Shown here piece by piece: positions 5,492 through 6,021 of a DNA stretch of 6,021 bases. Numbering within the stretch: position 1 is the first letter of the stretch; each line of letters begins with the position of its first letter. Below the pieces are notes generated by a model that did not search any database, had not been told where the DNA came from, and saw nothing but the letters and a program-made list of their open reading frames with translations. Source of the DNA: DATBLY01 sp036555125 (GTDB taxonomy: Bacteria > Actinomycetota > UBA4738 > HRBIN12); contig DATBLY010000179.1 of assembly GCA_036555125.1 (NCBI GenBank), positions 1-6,021 of the forward strand. Direction: 5' to 3'. A program made the translations under genes and the position numbers.

Positions 5492-6021
5492 TCAGACGGG
5501 CGTGGCCGATGCCTCGTTCGAGAGCGCGCCCTCGCCTTCGGCGTTCACCGCACGGACCTCGTAGAAGTAGGTCGTCCCGCCGACCACGGCGAAGTCGGCG
5601 TAGGCCGTCCCGGGCGGCACCGTGGCGAGCAGAGCCTCCTGCCCGCTGATGGTCGCCCGCAGGATCTGGTACCCGCTGATGGACGATCCGCCGTCCGCCG
5701 GGACGGTCCACGAGAGGTTCACGACCAACGATCCCGCGGTCGCCGTGAGCACGGGTGCCGCGGGAACGGCCGTCGCCCCGACCGTCACGGCGAAGCCCGT
5801 GGTGAAGACCCAGGCGCGGAAGCCCACCTCGTCCCCACGGAACCGCCCCAGGCCGCGCGCCACGCCGAGCCAGACATCGGATGCCAGGTCCTCGGCCTCC
5901 CGCGGCTCACGCGCCGCCAGGTACCGGAGGACCCGGGGCTGGACCTCGCGGTACAGCGTTGCGACCGCCCACTCGCTCCTGGCCTGAGCGGCAGCGAGGA
6001 CACCCTCGAAGCCTTCGATCG
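5492..6021 (-). CDS. ECF sigma region 2 fused in frame to a fibronectin type III domain (5' partial)
   Basis: A continuous frame of 175 residues runs from the window edge to a TGA at 5494-5492; the start lies outside. Residues 1-73 resemble the N-terminal part of an ECF sigma factor: ATLYREVQPRVLRYL (region 2.1), EAEDLASDVWLGVARGL (region 2.2, the core-polymerase contact) and RFRGDEVGFRAWVFT, after which ECF proteins normally continue with an 'IARxRxxDHxRR' helix for -10 recognition. Here the sequence changes to TGFAVTVGATAVPAAP, and residues about 86-174 form one fibronectin type III domain with its NLSW, GYQILR, YFYEVRAVN and SNEASATP landmarks. Regions 2.3-2.4 and sigma region 4 are missing, so promoter recognition should be lost. 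No signal peptide or membrane helix joins the halves. The gene converges on the dipeptidase with 25 bases between stops. A deletion or recombination scar, an assembly join or a true fusion are all possible. Both domain calls are firm; whether the product is functional is not. Confidence 0.82.
   Translation of the reverse strand, partial: IEGFEGVLAAAQARSEWAVATLYREVQPRVLRYLAAREPREAEDLASDVWLGVARGLGRFRGDEVGFRAWVFTTGFAVTVGATAVPAAPVLTATAGSLVVNLSWTVPADGGSSISGYQILRATISGQEALLATVPPGTAYADFAVVGGTTYFYEVRAVNAEGEGALSNEASATPV

Noticed and set aside
5482..5496. tRNA-like GGTTCGATC between the dipeptidase and the chimera
   Set aside because: The flanks do not form a T-stem, and no anticodon arm or acceptor stem is found around it.

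Overview
The window is GC-rich throughout. Codon third positions are nearly always G or C in the real genes, GTG starts are common, and the neighbours are typical of high-GC Gram-positive bacteria: a ClpP like the actinobacterial paralogues, a GerMN/Gmad2 lipoprotein, a DUF2007 protein and an ECF-type sigma region. I infer an uncultured member of the Actinomycetota. No single marker here fixes the class, and another high-GC phylum cannot be excluded. I see no tRNA, rRNA, transposase, CRISPR array or phage gene.

Layout from left to right. (1) The 3' two thirds of a clpP gene (+), cut by the window edge, with its catalytic triad intact. (2) A GerMN/Gmad2 lipoprotein gene (-), tail to tail with clpP and overlapping it by 17 bases. 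(3) Diverging from the lipoprotein, a short DUF2007-type gene (+), possibly leaderless, with a strong GC stem-loop at its 3' end. (4) A GyrI-like ligand-binding protein gene (-), convergent with gene 3 across 13 bases. (5) A 455-base divergent region that may hold one small minus-strand gene. (6) A secreted beta-propeller protein of about seven blades (+). (7) A 60-residue two-helix membrane protein (+), followed 12 bases later and in the same reading frame by (8) a complete M19 membrane-dipeptidase-type metallopeptidase (+). (9) At the right edge, on the minus strand and open to the edge, a frame that begins as sigma-70 region 2 of an ECF sigma factor and switches without a stop to a fibronectin type III domain.

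Most genes stand alone or in divergent or convergent pairs, so this looks like ordinary chromosomal housekeeping and accessory sequence, not one operon. The only clear same-strand pair with short spacing is the small membrane protein plus dipeptidase. Proteolysis and peptide turnover (ClpP, dipeptidase) and exported proteins (lipoprotein, propeller, possibly FN3) recur, but nothing shows that they work together.

The strangest object is the sigma/FN3 chimera. The sigma part stops just where the helix for -10 recognition should begin, and the FN3 part has no secretion signal in view. It is either a recombination or deletion scar, an assembly join, or a truly unusual fusion. The next most interesting points are the single in-frame TAG separating the two-helix protein from the dipeptidase and the possible small gene in the divergent region.
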